From NCBI GenBank assembly GCA_032622095.1, contig CP136061.1:83302324-83366323 (forward strand): 64,000 nt of DNA, given 5' to 3'. This document shows positions 1 through 12,500 of this stretch, piece by piece (position 1 is the first letter of the stretch; every line of letters begins with the position of its first letter). Source of the stretch: Siphonodentalium dalli. Its lineage: Eukaryota; Mollusca; Scaphopoda; Gadilida; Siphonodentaliidae. Position numbers and translations under genes: made by a program. The notes beneath the pieces were generated by a model that saw only the letters and a program-made list of their open reading frames with translations, was not told where the DNA came from and ran no database searches.

Positions 1-374
1 GACACCAATTTTTAAGTCTGGTTTACGAACACCTCCTACAACTTTTTTTCCATTTCATGAAAAAAATTTTACTTTTTTTGTCCCAAAATATTTTACACGC
101 ATACTGATTTTCATGTGCTGTCGCATCCGGTTCTGCTTATGATCATTTACAGATCCATATTTTCATGTATTTCATGACAAGATATGTCTTGTTTGGTTTG
201 AACAGAATTTCATTCAAAAAATTTTTTTCACAATTTTTGTAAAATTTATGTAAAATTCCACGATTTACTTGATATAAATTGGGGGGACAATCTTTTTTAT
301 TTTTATTTTTTTCCCTCCAGCATCTACTTTTTTTCTCCCCACATTATCGTAAACCAGACTTAAAAATTGGTGTC
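1..374. mobile_element. Short element with perfect 27-bp terminal inverted repeats
   Basis: Bases 1-27 are the exact reverse complement of 348-374. The interior is A/T-rich with several T and A runs and no ORF. The form is that of a non-autonomous DNA transposon (MITE) or foldback element. Because it begins at base 1, the true left end and any target duplication may lie outside the window. Superfamily unknown. Confidence 0.7.
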
Positions 375-680
375 GCTTAAATATCATCTGATGGAGTAAA
401 AATCATTGAACCGTCACTTATGCATGCACATGTAGTCTTGATGTTGAGTCTGGCTTTCATCATTTTCATTAGTTTTACGGTTTCCACCAAAGGTTGAGGT
501 GCCATGGAACAACTGTATGACATCGTATACTGTTATCTTCCGAGTAAATATGGAGTCTCTAATTCTTTTATCAGTCACGCATCTACTCATCAAATGGTAT
601 AATCCTTAAATATTTGTAGTCCAGGTGATCTCGACTGCACAGTACATGTATAAACATTCATCTGCAGTGTGTTTTAATTT

Positions 681-893
681 TCTTTGCCGTGTAACAACTG
701 TTGTCACAAGTTTCAATGCCTTGTCCTCCTGGTATGTAGGGATTACCAATTTACAATTGCCGTGTTTTAATTTGCAATTTTGATGATGACGCTCACTAGT
801 TGATAATATTCTTTGTCGTGTACATGTACATGTGTAACAACTGTTGTACCAAGTTTCTACGCCGCGTCCTCCTGGTATTTAGGGATTACCGTA
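681..893 (+). repeat. Diverged tandem duplication, ~130-bp spacing
   Basis: The block at about 681-745 (TAACAACTGTTG, GTCCTCCTGGTATG, AGGGATTACC) recurs at about 811-893 with the same order of motifs. It looks like a simple local duplication. Apart from this, I see nothing recognisable in 375-1890. Confidence 0.5.
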
Positions 894-1899
894 GTTCAGT
901 CATGAACGTAGTGTGTATCCTTCTACTGGACAAGAAGCAGCAATCTGCGAAAGCGGTCATGTTGACCTAGGATTACCGGTGCCTTTAATAGTGATGCATC
1001 ATTGCCAGTTAATGTACATTAGAGTGGAACTGAATTAACAATGTCACATTGACACAGTACTCAGTTAAGACCAGTAAAACAGCAAAAGTAGTATTACTGT
1101 ACAGCAGGCTTATCACTATCAGTACTTACTACATGTACAGACCCCTTACTATCGTGGATCAAACTTCTCAATTCTTCGTCTTCTGGACAGGTTCATGAGC
1201 AGGCCACTGGCACTGCATCATGCTTGTACTGTACCACAAATTCAATTTTGCGTATTGTCCTAGCGAGACAATATTCTGGTTATGGGCAGATGGCCAGGTA
1301 GCTGAGGTACTGTTCAATACTATAGTTGATCCGTTTCGTTATCGTAGCTTAATTCTTACTGTTCCGGGAATTGAAATATTTTTTGTCACCTGAAATTCAG
1401 TCTTTTTCGATATTTGCGCACATCCATGCGGAAAAATAGGCGAATCTTATATATAAGTCCACAGTTTATCCGTTTGTAGCCAATACACCATTTCCTTCTG
1501 TCAATCCGCGTTGATTCGCGACAAAATTAACTCAAAACACCACAAGGAATTCTCCGCGCTAAAATGAAGAACGGTAACTAAAAGTTAAGATTGTAATTTG
1601 GCTGCAGAAACGAAACGAAACGAATTTTGAAACACAATAATTGTATTCACTTATATTTTCCTGTTGGTATATGGTCTACTATAGTATACGCAATCATTTA
1701 TTTGAAATAATAAGTATCACTTAGAGAATAATTCTTACTGATCATTAGAAATATCTTTATTTTGTATCCCTTTAATATTAAATAATGGCCCTTAAAATTG
1801 TCCGTTTGTCAGTTTAATGTTCACTAATTATAGCTAGGCTGTTAGATAAAGTATGATATTGCTTCATTTGTCCGGGGTAGTGTATTGTCATACTGTCAT

Positions 1900-4290
1900 A
1901 ATAAACTTCAAGTAATAAGGTAACTACTCGTCAATGCTGCTTGAATACATAAATGATTAATAAGGTAACAACTACTCGTCAATGATCGACGTCTTAATAT
2001 AGAAAGGTTTAATAAGGTAACTAACTACACGGCAATGATACTTAGTATAGAAAGGTTAATAATTTAACTTCTTGTCAATGATGCTTTAATATAGAAAGGT
2101 TAATGAGCTAACTACCCGTCAATAATGCTTTAGTATAGAAATGGTTACTAAGGTAACTAACTACATGTCAATGATGCTTTAATAAAGAAAGGGTTAATAA
2201 GATAAAGTTCTACACGTCAATGATGCTTTAATATAGAAAGGGCTAATAGGGTAACTACACGTCAATGATGTTTTAATATAGAAAGGGTTAATATGGTAAT
2301 TACACGCCAATGGTGTTTTAATATAGAAAGGGTTAATATGGTAACTACCGTTCATGATGCTTTAATATAGAACTGGCTAATATGATAATTACATGTCAAT
2401 GATGCTTTATTGTAGAAAGGGTTAATAATGTAACTAATCACCAATGATACTCGTTATAAAAAGGGTTAATACGGTAACTACCTGTCAATTATTGCTTCAA
2501 TGTAGAAAGGGTTAATAAGGTAATTACACACCGATGGTGCTTTAACATAGAAAGGGTTAATATGGTAACTATCAGTCAATGATGCTTTAATATAGAAAGT
2601 GTTATAATATGGTAACTGCACGTCAATGATTCTTTGATACAAAAATGGTTAATAAGGTAATTACCCGTCAATGGCGCTTTAATATAGAAATGGTTTATAA
2701 TGTAACTACTCACCAATGATACTTAGTATAGAAAGGCTTGTTTAATGTAACTACCTGTCAATTAATGCTTTAATATAGAAAGGGTTAATAAGATAACTAC
2801 ACGCCAATGATACTTTAGTATAGAAAGGGTTAGTAAGGTAACTACACGACAATGATACTTTAGTATATAGAGAGTTAATTAGGCAACTACCCGTCAACGA
2901 TGCTTTAATATAGAAAGGGTTAACATGTTAACTACACGTCAATGATATTTTAATAAAGAAAGGGCTAATAAGGTAACTACATGTCAATGCTGCTTTAATA
3001 CAGTAATGGTTAATAAGGTAACTTCACGTCAATGATGCTTTAATATAGAAAGGGTTAATAATGTAACTACTCACCAATGATACTTAGTATAGAACGGGTT
3101 AATAAGATAACTACCCGGCAATAATGATGCTTTAATATAGAAAGGGTTATAATAAGGTAACTACAAGTCAATGATGCTTTAATACATAAATGGTTAATAA
3201 GGTAACTACCCGCCAATGGCGCTTTAATATAGAAAGGGTTAATAATGCAACTACTCACCAATGATACTTAGTATAGAAAGGGTTAATAAGGTAACTACCT
3301 GTCAATTAATGCTTTAATATAGAAAGGGTTAATAAGGTAACTACACGACAATGATACTTTAGTATATACATGGTTAACAAGGCATGCAACTACCCGTCAA
3401 TGGTGCTTTAATATGGAAAGAGTTAACATGGTAACTACACGTCAATGATATTTTAATATAGAAAGGGTTAATAAGGTAACTACACATCAATGATGCTTTA
3501 ATACAGAAAGGGTTAATAAGGTAACTTCACGTCAATGAAGCTTTAATATAGAAAGGGTTAGTATGGTAACTACTCACCAATGATACTTTGTATAGAACGG
3601 GTTAATAATGTAACTACCCGGCAATAATGCTTTAATATAGAATTGGTTAATATGGTAACTACACGTCAATGATGCTTTAATATAGAAATGGTTATAATAA
3701 GGTAACTACACGTCAATGATGCTTTAATACAAAAAATGGTTAATAAGGTAACTACCAGTCAATGGCGCTTTAGTATAGAAAGGGTTAATAATGCAACTAC
3801 TCACCAATAATATTTAGTATAGAAAGGGTTAATAAGGGAACTACTTGTCAATTAATGCTTTAATATAGAAAGGGTTAATAAGGTAACTACACGCCAACGG
3901 TACTTAGTATAGAAAGGGTTAATAAGGTAACTATATACGACAATGATACTTTGGTATATACAGAGTTAATAAGGCAACTAGCCGTCAATGATGCTATAAT
4001 ATAGAAACGGTTAACATTGTAACTACACATCAATGATATTTTAATATAGAAAGGGTTAATAAGGTAACTACACGTCAATGATGCTTTAATAAAGAAAGGG
4101 TTAATAAGGTAACTTCACATCAATGGTGCTTTACTATATAAAGGGTTAATAATGTAACTACTCACCAATGTTACTTAGTCTAGAAAGGGTTAATAAGGTA
4201 ACTACCTGTCAATTAATGATTTAATATAGAATGGTTAATAAGGTAACTACACGCCAATGGTGCTGTAATATAGAAAGGGTTAATAAGGTG
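1900..4290. repeat. Satellite array, ~45-bp unit, roughly 50 copies
   Basis: A unit reading approximately GAAAGGGTTAATAAGG / TAACTACACGTCAATGATG / CTTTAATATA repeats head to tail for about 2.4 kb. Copies differ at many positions and vary by a few bases in length. The core GGTTAATAAGGTAACTAC is best conserved. Short minus-strand ORFs across it are by-products of the repeat period and not genes. Confidence 0.9.
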
Positions 4291-4319
4291 ACTTCAATGC
4301 AGATTATACAGTTTAACAA

Positions 4320-4640
4320 AATACCACAGGTATATATATCCGGGTGAACACTGTAGTAAATACCTGGGCGAAACCCTGGTGTAAATACCTGGGTGTAAAT
4401 ACTCCGGATAACCTGGGTCTAAATACCCGGGTGTGACAGCGTCTTTCTAAATTATATCCGTAAAAACCCGGGTAAACTGGGGTTTATACCTAACATATAT
4501 AGAAAACACCAGGGTAAATCTATATAAATCCCTGATTTACATGGGTGTAACCTGGGTGTGACCTGGGTGGAACCAGGGTAAAACCTATATGTACCGGGGT
4601 ATACCTAGGTAAACACCAAGATTTACCCAGGTACATTTTT
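4320..4640. repeat. Clustered CCTGGGTGTAAA-type motifs in both orientations
   Basis: Motifs such as ACCTGGGTGTAAATAC, ACCCGGGTGTGAC and the opposite strand GGTAAACACCAAG recur at short irregular spacing directly after the 45-bp satellite. Motifs on both strands allow local foldback. A degenerate repeat; no coding evidence. Confidence 0.5.
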
Positions 4641-5470
4641 ATATGGGTAAACACGAATATTTCACTTTTATCACACAAATACACGGTGGTATACCATGAA
4701 CGCAATTTATCAAAATACAAAGGATTACAATAGACTATCTTCAATAAATTCTCAACATAACCAAATTTGCCTACATACTCTGTGGCAGAGACTGTCTTTA
4801 TACCTGGAAATTATGTGCACATAAATGCACTAAGGCCACATACACTGACAATATATTCGGGTTGTGTTGGTATTGATCAATACCCAATCTGATTCCCTTG
4901 GTTTTGAGGACATGTTCAATACCATATATTGGTTTTGACTGATAGTCTTCAAGAGTTATCGTTACTGTTTCCGTGTATCGCACATGGCCAGACTGGAAGT
5001 CGCCATTTAATTTCGAAGCTACTGAAACACATTCTAGTGTTAAAATCACAGCAAATAACTTAGACTGGTTCAATGGGTGATCACAGATATGTTTCCCGAT
5101 GGCATGACAATCTTATTTTCGGGAATCTTGATATGTTTGTATCTACTAACTATTAATTATAGGATGCTTTCAGTTTCGACTTCAACTTTACACGAAATCT
5201 TCACACGTATTTTGTATCAGCACACAAGCTCATATATGGGCACCAACACGATAGAGAAGTGACAGAACATTTCAAACTCAACAAATAAGATTATGCCTTT
5301 GTCAATGGATAAGACATAACAAATTTTCATCAAAAAGACTTCAAGTTGAAAAAGAAATTTCTCAGTATATTCCATAAAAATTTGTCATGCTGTTTGAAAT
5401 TGGTCTTGTCCACAGCAATTTATCAGGTTTTATAGAACTTTAGGTCATGCGTATGGAATGGCATGTACTT
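4640..5470. other. Non-coding stretch, nothing recognised
   Basis: Short overlapping ORFs on both strands (4798-5073 minus, 5077-5262 plus) show no domain, signal or splice context. I see no support for a gene here. Confidence 0.4.
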
Positions 5471-5477
5471 TTACATT

Positions 5478-6110
5478 TGTTCCTTATTTACGCTTAAGCC
5501 TAAATCACTTACGCTTAAATGCAAATTATTTATGCTTAAATGCAAATCATTTATGCTTAAGCACAAAAGGATCATAATTTTCATATTTATGCTTAAGTGT
5601 AAATAAGAAGTAAATATTAAAACCATGTCCCATATTGTATGGGAGTTCAAATTCACATTTAATAGCCTTAATGCATTAAGCCGTTATGCTTGAGTGTAAT
5701 TCAGATATCCATTATGCTTTTCAAAGCATAATCTATTACGCTTTATCGTAAAGCCATTACGCTTAAGCGTAATGTCGTTATGCTTAAGTGTAATGTCATT
5801 ACGTTTAACCGTAATTCATATTCCATACATATGTGAAAACTCCCCTGAAGCTGAAATGGATGCAGCCAATTCCTGATGCTAGTAACTTTTGACAAATATC
5901 TTGCTTAGATGATATCATTATATGTAAGGTAATAAGGCTATGAAAATCTATTATGCTTAAGCGTGATGGCAGTGCTCTTAAGTGTAATTTTCAAATTTCA
6001 GTGCTTTATGACTAATTGGATTCTCTCTATATTAAATCTATTTTGAGCCCTGAATATGCTTAAGCATAATTAGCTATTAAATGTGAATTTGGCCTCCCAT
6101 ACCAATATGG
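5478..6110. repeat. Region of repeated GCTTAAGC palindromes
   Basis: TACGCTTAAGCGTAA-like palindromes and half-sites recur more than a dozen times, especially 5490-5600 and 5690-5815. The stretch around 6058-6110 (GCTTAAGC followed by TATTAAATGTGAATTTGGC) recurs near 53065-53110, so it is part of a dispersed family. Related motifs also occur at 15700-15810 and 41800-41900. Function unknown. Confidence 0.6.
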
Positions 6111-6573
6111 GTGAACCTCAAATCAATCTTTATTTAGACCGATCTGTCTAAATTTGTTGGCCAATCAGTCTAAAAAGATTGTATGTTGACAATTTGCCAA
6201 TATATAAGACATAAAATTTTCATAAAAATATTAGTTGAAAAAGACATTTGACATTTTATTTGATAAAAAGTTGTCATTCCGTTTGAAAATTATCATGATT
6301 CATGGCAATTTATCAGGTATAGGTGAATAGGTGTATGGGAGGCCATCCACAAATTACTTACACTTTGGAAGCGAAAAATTATGGATCATATTTATGCTCA
6401 AGCGCAAATAAGGTACACATGTTAAAATCGCATCCCATATGGGTGAACCACCGAATGTTCTTTATTAGACCGATCAGTATAAAAAGTCTAGATAAATCAG
6501 TCTAAATTCTTCCTGTCAGTACCTTCTCTGACACCGGTCTAATTAAATTGTAAGAGAGGGAACTCCCAAATGT

Positions 6574-7270
6574 ACCCAGATAGCACACCCACGTTGGGCC
6601 AACGTCATTTCTATCGTTGGGCCAACGTTGGAATCCAACGTTGGCCCAACTATGGCTGTTGTCGCTGGCTCGGCGTCGGCTCGACGTCGGATCCCGTCGT
6701 CGACTCGACGGTGGTTCGACGTCGAGCCGACGTTGGTGCGCCGTCGGGCACCGACGTTGAAACGACGTCGAACCAACGATGAATTCCACTAATAATACGA
6801 CGTTGGGCCAACATTGGGCCAACGTCATTTCTATCAACGTTGGAATCCAACGTTGGGCCAACTATGGCTGTTGCCGCTGGCTCGGTGTCGGCTCGACGTC
6901 GGATCCCGTCGTCGACTCGACGGTGGTTCGACGTCGATCCGACGGTGGTGCGCCGTCGGGCACCCGACGTTGAAACGACGTCGAACCAACGGTGAATTCC
7001 ACTAATAATACGACGTTGGGCCAACTTTGGGCCAACGTCATTTATATCAACGTTGGAATCCAACGTTGTGCCAACTATGGGTGTTGCCGCTGGCTCGGCG
7101 TCGGCTTGACGTCGGATCCCGTCGTCGACTCGATGGTGGTTCGACGTCGAGCCGACGTTGGTGCGCCGTCGGGCACCCGACGTTGAAACGACGTCGAATC
7201 AACGGTGAATTCCACTAAGAATACGACGTTGGGGCAACGTTGGGCCAACGTTATGTTTGGGCATTGACAG
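6574..7270 (+). repeat. ACGTTGGGCCAACGT array, 213-bp unit, about 3 copies
   Basis: A CpG-rich unit of 213 bp repeats about three times; the GAATTCCACTAA marker recurs at 6781, 6994 and 7207. Each unit contains nested palindromes (ACGTTGGGCCAACGT, CGACGTCG, GCCGTCGGGC). The left edge reads ACCCAGATAGCACAC, which is the reverse complement of the right edge of the array at 15240-15669. ORFs here are open only because the sequence lacks TA-rich stops. Confidence 0.85.
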
Positions 7271-7271
7271 G

Positions 7272-9560
7272 GACGGATCGAGGCTCCATTCGTAGGGTCG
7301 ATTCCCCTCACATTAGGGCGTCCTTATAAAATTAACATCCGATGAGATACAACATACCAATAAATTTAAAGTCCCACATAATGTTTGCAACTTCAAAGTA
7401 TTATAATTGGAAACAACATTCAATTTCACAAATATGAAACCAGAATAAAATGAAACATATTAAAAAAAAAGTGTATGCCGATTTAAATAAAGACAAAATG
7501 ACATGTCATTAGTTGTTGATTTCAAGAATCTTGACCATCTACTCACTCTAAAGAAAAATATTTTGTATTGGTCTCCTGAATAAAGTTATCTAAAATGCTA
7601 CATATTAGCTTATATATCCGAAATGTCTTTATTTCAGCTTAATTTGCGATTTTGTGCTCTCGATAATGTTGGGAACAAAATATTCAAACATTAAGTGGCT
7701 TTAAACTTTGGTCAGGTTACATCTTCTTCGAACATCATTATTCTGGAGGGTGATCTGATGTTTGAAACGGCGCAAAGTACATATGATTAAATTAAACCTA
7801 GTAATTGCTCATTTACGTACCAGTGCTATTATATAGAGTGAACTCTGTGCATGGTGATATACAATGTCACATAAGAAAGAATATCGCGTTTTTGCAATCC
7901 GTTTTCTAATTAGTCCATGATACTGTAGATTCTGATTATATAAATTCAACACATGCATGTACAGCAATTAATTTTATGTGTTGACATATTATGAAATGAG
8001 CAATTACTAAGCTTATTTGTATCTATGCACATATGTATGCCACTTGTTGCATATGTTGGAATGATTTATCTGGGAGAAATTAAACCCATGGATCCATAAA
8101 GATTAATTTATGTATACAAAACCCAACATATTATATGAAATATAATATTTTCATCATTCCATGATCTGTCATGAACTGGATTCAGTGTACTCATGGCTCA
8201 TGCATATATGTATGCAGGAACTTGGCTTGTATGAAGCAACTGTTTTGTAGGACATTGTTTGACAATTCTTCTGAACAAAATCATATCGCGAGAGAAACCA
8301 TTTTATATTCACCTCCTTGAATATCTGGAATTTACCATTTTCATAGGTTATCATTACGTTATAAATAACTGATGTAGCAGATGTATAACTGCCACAACAA
8401 GATTAACAGACATCATCCTTTCAGTGCCGATTATCGATACACCGATGAATGCCGAGTTTTTTTTTGCATCCGATTGAATGCACAACACAGGACAAGTTAG
8501 AATTTCCATCCAAGTGAATAACCATAAACTGACGAATTCATGTCGTACATGGTGTTATGTCGGTCGCGCTGGTGTCAGTCGTGCAATAATATTCACAATA
8601 TAACGATGTGCAACACGATATAGACCATGCTGCCATGATGCTGGAATACTGGTACATGTAAGTTCATATCCCCAAGCCGTTGATGGTTTCGACAGACGAG
8701 TAAACTTTGATCGAATCCGCTTGTATAGTACCGTAGCTTATACACAAAATATCCAGATCCAGAAACAGGATAGCAAGTAAATAAGTCCTGAAAGAAACAG
8801 AGAATAACGTTAGCCCAATGCATTTTCTGTGTGCAGCTTGACATTGTCACACACTGTACACATCTTGATATATAAGAACCAGACCAATCCGGGAAATTCC
8901 TACATGCATTTGCATGCACGAGAGTACTTATTTGACCGGTTGCCAATAATATATATAAAATATGTATGCATATGGTACTTTAATTAATCGAACGGTTCCC
9001 GATAGAATATATAGGTACCATACATTTGCACGTGGTACATAATCGTTACATATACAGGTCTCGAGGAATTCGTGAGTTGGAAGGACATGAGCACGTGCTG
9101 ATGACACCGACGCCGGTAGGCGGAGGTGTTATGCGCGCGCGAAGTTTTTCTCAACTTATGAATATCTCTGAGAACAGCAGGTAATTATCTTATATACCCA
9201 ATACCCAGGATCGTCTCAATCAAACAATTGGTCACGGATTCTCAAAACTCGCTTAGCCTACGTACTGCTCACTCTCGTCGGTGTCAATTTCTAGCAAAAC
9301 TGTCAATCAGCGCATGGTAAGTTTCTGCTCATTGGAAATTTTCACCAGCAAATATGAGACCGAACATATTAGTAAATTCGCAAGATATCGAGTAATTATT
9401 TTAGCATGTTTTGAATTGTTGTCAGCCGTATCATCAACGATAAAGAGTGTTTGTGTTTCAATGCCCATTTACTAGTACGATGAATATTAAACAGCGGTTT
9501 GAAAACTTGCTTTATAAAAAATCTCAGCATTTGGTGACAAATCGGAATGGATATGAAGAA
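7272..9560. other. A/T-rich non-coding stretch
   Basis: No recognisable gene or element. A 117-codon minus-strand ORF at 8593-8946 contains a plausible acceptor (TTTCTTTCAG, around 8790) but no domain I know and no matching donor, so it is not annotated as a gene. Confidence 0.4.
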
Positions 9561-9569
9561 CGGGGTTTA

Positions 9570-12500
9570 AGAACGGGGGGGGGGGGGGGTAATATGTCAG
9601 GGACTTTGACAGAAGCCTTCCTTTTTTGAGGGGTTAAATTGCAACCACCCGTGAACCAATCTGTTTTCCCAACTTGACCAAGTTTCATCTGGTCTCCCAT
9701 TCGATGCTGAGTTTGAAATCCAACACACTACCATTTAATAGCTATAATATAGTCTTTGTAGAAAATAATATAATGTACTCTAAATATTACATATCTGTTG
9801 GGAACCGAAACTATCCAGACGATCTCAGAAAGATTTTGCCTGAAATTCAACTTGTGATATTGAGAATTCCAAATCTTGAAATTAGCTCGCCGCATAATAA
9901 TGACCAAAACGATACTCATTAGAAATTTGGAAATGTAAACTATCGAAATGATCTCAAACAGATTTTGCCTAAGATGTTCAACTTATAAAGTTATTGAAAA
10001 TTTAAATTGTTGAAATTATCTGGGGGGGGGGGGGGGGGTAATACCTCGACCTCTATCGCCACATCCATGTTGCGATCACCCTAATTATTTGTTAACCCAC
10101 TACCTCCTAGAGTGGGCAATCTTACTGTCAGGTCAGGGACAATACGGGTAAGGTTGTCCCGCCCCATTAACTTTTACCAAAATGTTCAACAGTTAGGCAT
10201 TTCATGACTGACACGACATTAATTTAAGTTATTGAAAATTCCAAAATGTTGAAAAGTTTGACAAAAATTGGGGAGGGGTGGTAACACCTCAATGTTCAAA
10301 CCCCTGTCGCCACATCCATTTTTGCACACATTACCATATTTATTCCAACCCACATTGTCACAGATAATAAATTCTTACTGTCAGGGGCGTGCGGACAACG
10401 GGGGTGGGGGCTTGACAACAGCATGTTGATAGCAGACCGCCTTTCTGCCAAACTGCTCTAAATGTAGGCCTACTGGTTAGAACAACAAACTATTTCAGTT
10501 GGTAGCTTGGTGAGCCCCAAGCCAAGTAATTAATTGATATGAATACCTCAGACAAAATATGGGATGGGTAATATTTGTTTATTGGTAAAAAATGACCCAT
10601 ATGGGTGATTCTCCCGTAAACGAGCAAACCCATGTCCTGCGTTATTAGTTCATCCTATGAAAAACAATGGCCACAATACATAAAAGTGATGGTAACGATC
10701 TTGTAGCTCATGATACAGGCATATATTAGAGACATATCGGGTTTAGTATGGACGTGTGACAACATGTATGCCATGTGTATATTACAGGATACGTACCCCG
10801 AAACAGCATGTCTCAAATCAAAGGCATTCAACTTCCCTGATTGTTCCCATCCGCCACCGAACGATTTATCTTTAAACCAATTAATATTCTTGTGCGGAAT
10901 TTTGCACTGAACGCCATGAAATTCGTATAATTTTTATGAAATAAAATATTTAGTTAGTGGAAAGCATGTGAAGTCTTCCAAAAGCATGTCCCGTTATATA
11001 GAATCATTACCCAAACGCACGATAAAGACGGCTGATATTTTCACCAGAAACATAGCTTGTTCATATCTATGGTTGCATCGTGGAGTAAATATCCTTTAAT
11101 GTCTAGAAAAAATAAACACAGGTTCTGTTTCCTTGAATAATTTTTCAAAATCAACCTTTGAAACTAGAAATCGCTAGCGTATGTTTATTCAGCGTCATTA
11201 CACAAACGCAGACCATTTGAATGTTACATGCTGTAGGCGAACGATTAAAAGTTTTTTTCGAAAGCTCACAGCGGTTGTTTGTTCATAAACTAGTTCATTT
11301 TCATAGGTGATGGATATTCAAAATATAAGAGCGCGCTGAAACTAAAATCGTTATTACCCAAACGCGTCATTACCAAAACACTCCTTCTGTTTGGGTAATG
11401 ACGCAATTTTAATTTTGAAATATCCAGAGACGCAAACACGATCTAACAAATAAAACATGTTAAGGAATGATCTGGGTGTAGATAAAAAGAACAAATATGA
11501 CATATGGATTAGTTTTAGTGCGTTTATATAAAATCGGGGGGGGGTGAGTGAATGAGTGGTGGGGGCGGGGGGGTGATCAACGGAAACTAACGAATTCTCA
11601 CAATGGATTGACGTTTACATCAAACAATCTCAGTGAGAAGCAGATGACAGTTTTAAAGTCAATTATTTCCGTACTTTTCAACAATCGTTCTGCCTGCGGG
11701 GCGATTTACGGCTCGTGTGTTATAGCAACGGCGTCAAAATGCACATTTTGGACCATCAGAATATCTCACTGACAATTCTAGCTGATTGAGCGCACCGAGA
11801 AACCACTAAATACCAAATTTCAGTTTAATATCTTGAAACATGTAAGAGAAATCCATCGACAATGTTTTCTACTCTAAATTATCATTGCAATTTGGCGAAC
11901 CCCTTGGGGAACAGACTTTGATTGCCGTATGTTCACGTTATCTACATCAGAGTTCCTCGATCGTTTGGAGTCAAACCAAGTGTACGAGGGACCAGGGCAT
12001 GCCCGACTTGATAGGAATAGCCTTTTATGCGATCAAAATCTGTTTCCAATTATCATATCTGAACGCTGTATTCGTTGACCTCTTAGAGAGTTTGAACTCT
12101 AAGTCACGCCCACAAAGCACATCAATTTCCACCACGTATATCTCATAGACGTCTCAACGTGCGGAGCTACGCAATACGTCGTTTGGACGTATACATCATC
12201 GGCTACTCAAACAATATATACTCATAACGATAATTCAACTATTAAAGGGCACATGTCAACAAGTTTTGGAGAATGAGCGAATTTGACAATGACGTTGCCC
12301 CGATTCAACCCCAAAAAACCGTCATTGGCACATGCTGTAATGAACGACCTTGATTGACCTTGACCTGGCCCTATAATTTTGCGGAATGTCATTTTCGTGG
12401 TCACCAATATCTGTGCTACATACTCACATAAAATTCATCGGCATGTGACAAACTGTTTTCTCCCAGAATTTTCTGGACGAAATTGTTCATTTAATGGAGA

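Noticed and set aside
3067-4078. Minus-strand ORFs of ~64 codons with repeated YLIN motifs
   Set aside because: They simply translate the 45-bp satellite unit.
6502-7311. Several overlapping Arg/Val/Gly-rich ORFs on both strands
   Set aside because: They arise from the stop-poor CpG-rich ACGTTGG array and change with the repeat phase.
8593-8946. 117-codon minus-strand ORF with a good-looking acceptor inside
   Set aside because: No domain, no partner exon with matching phase, and the ORF is also open without splicing; too weak.
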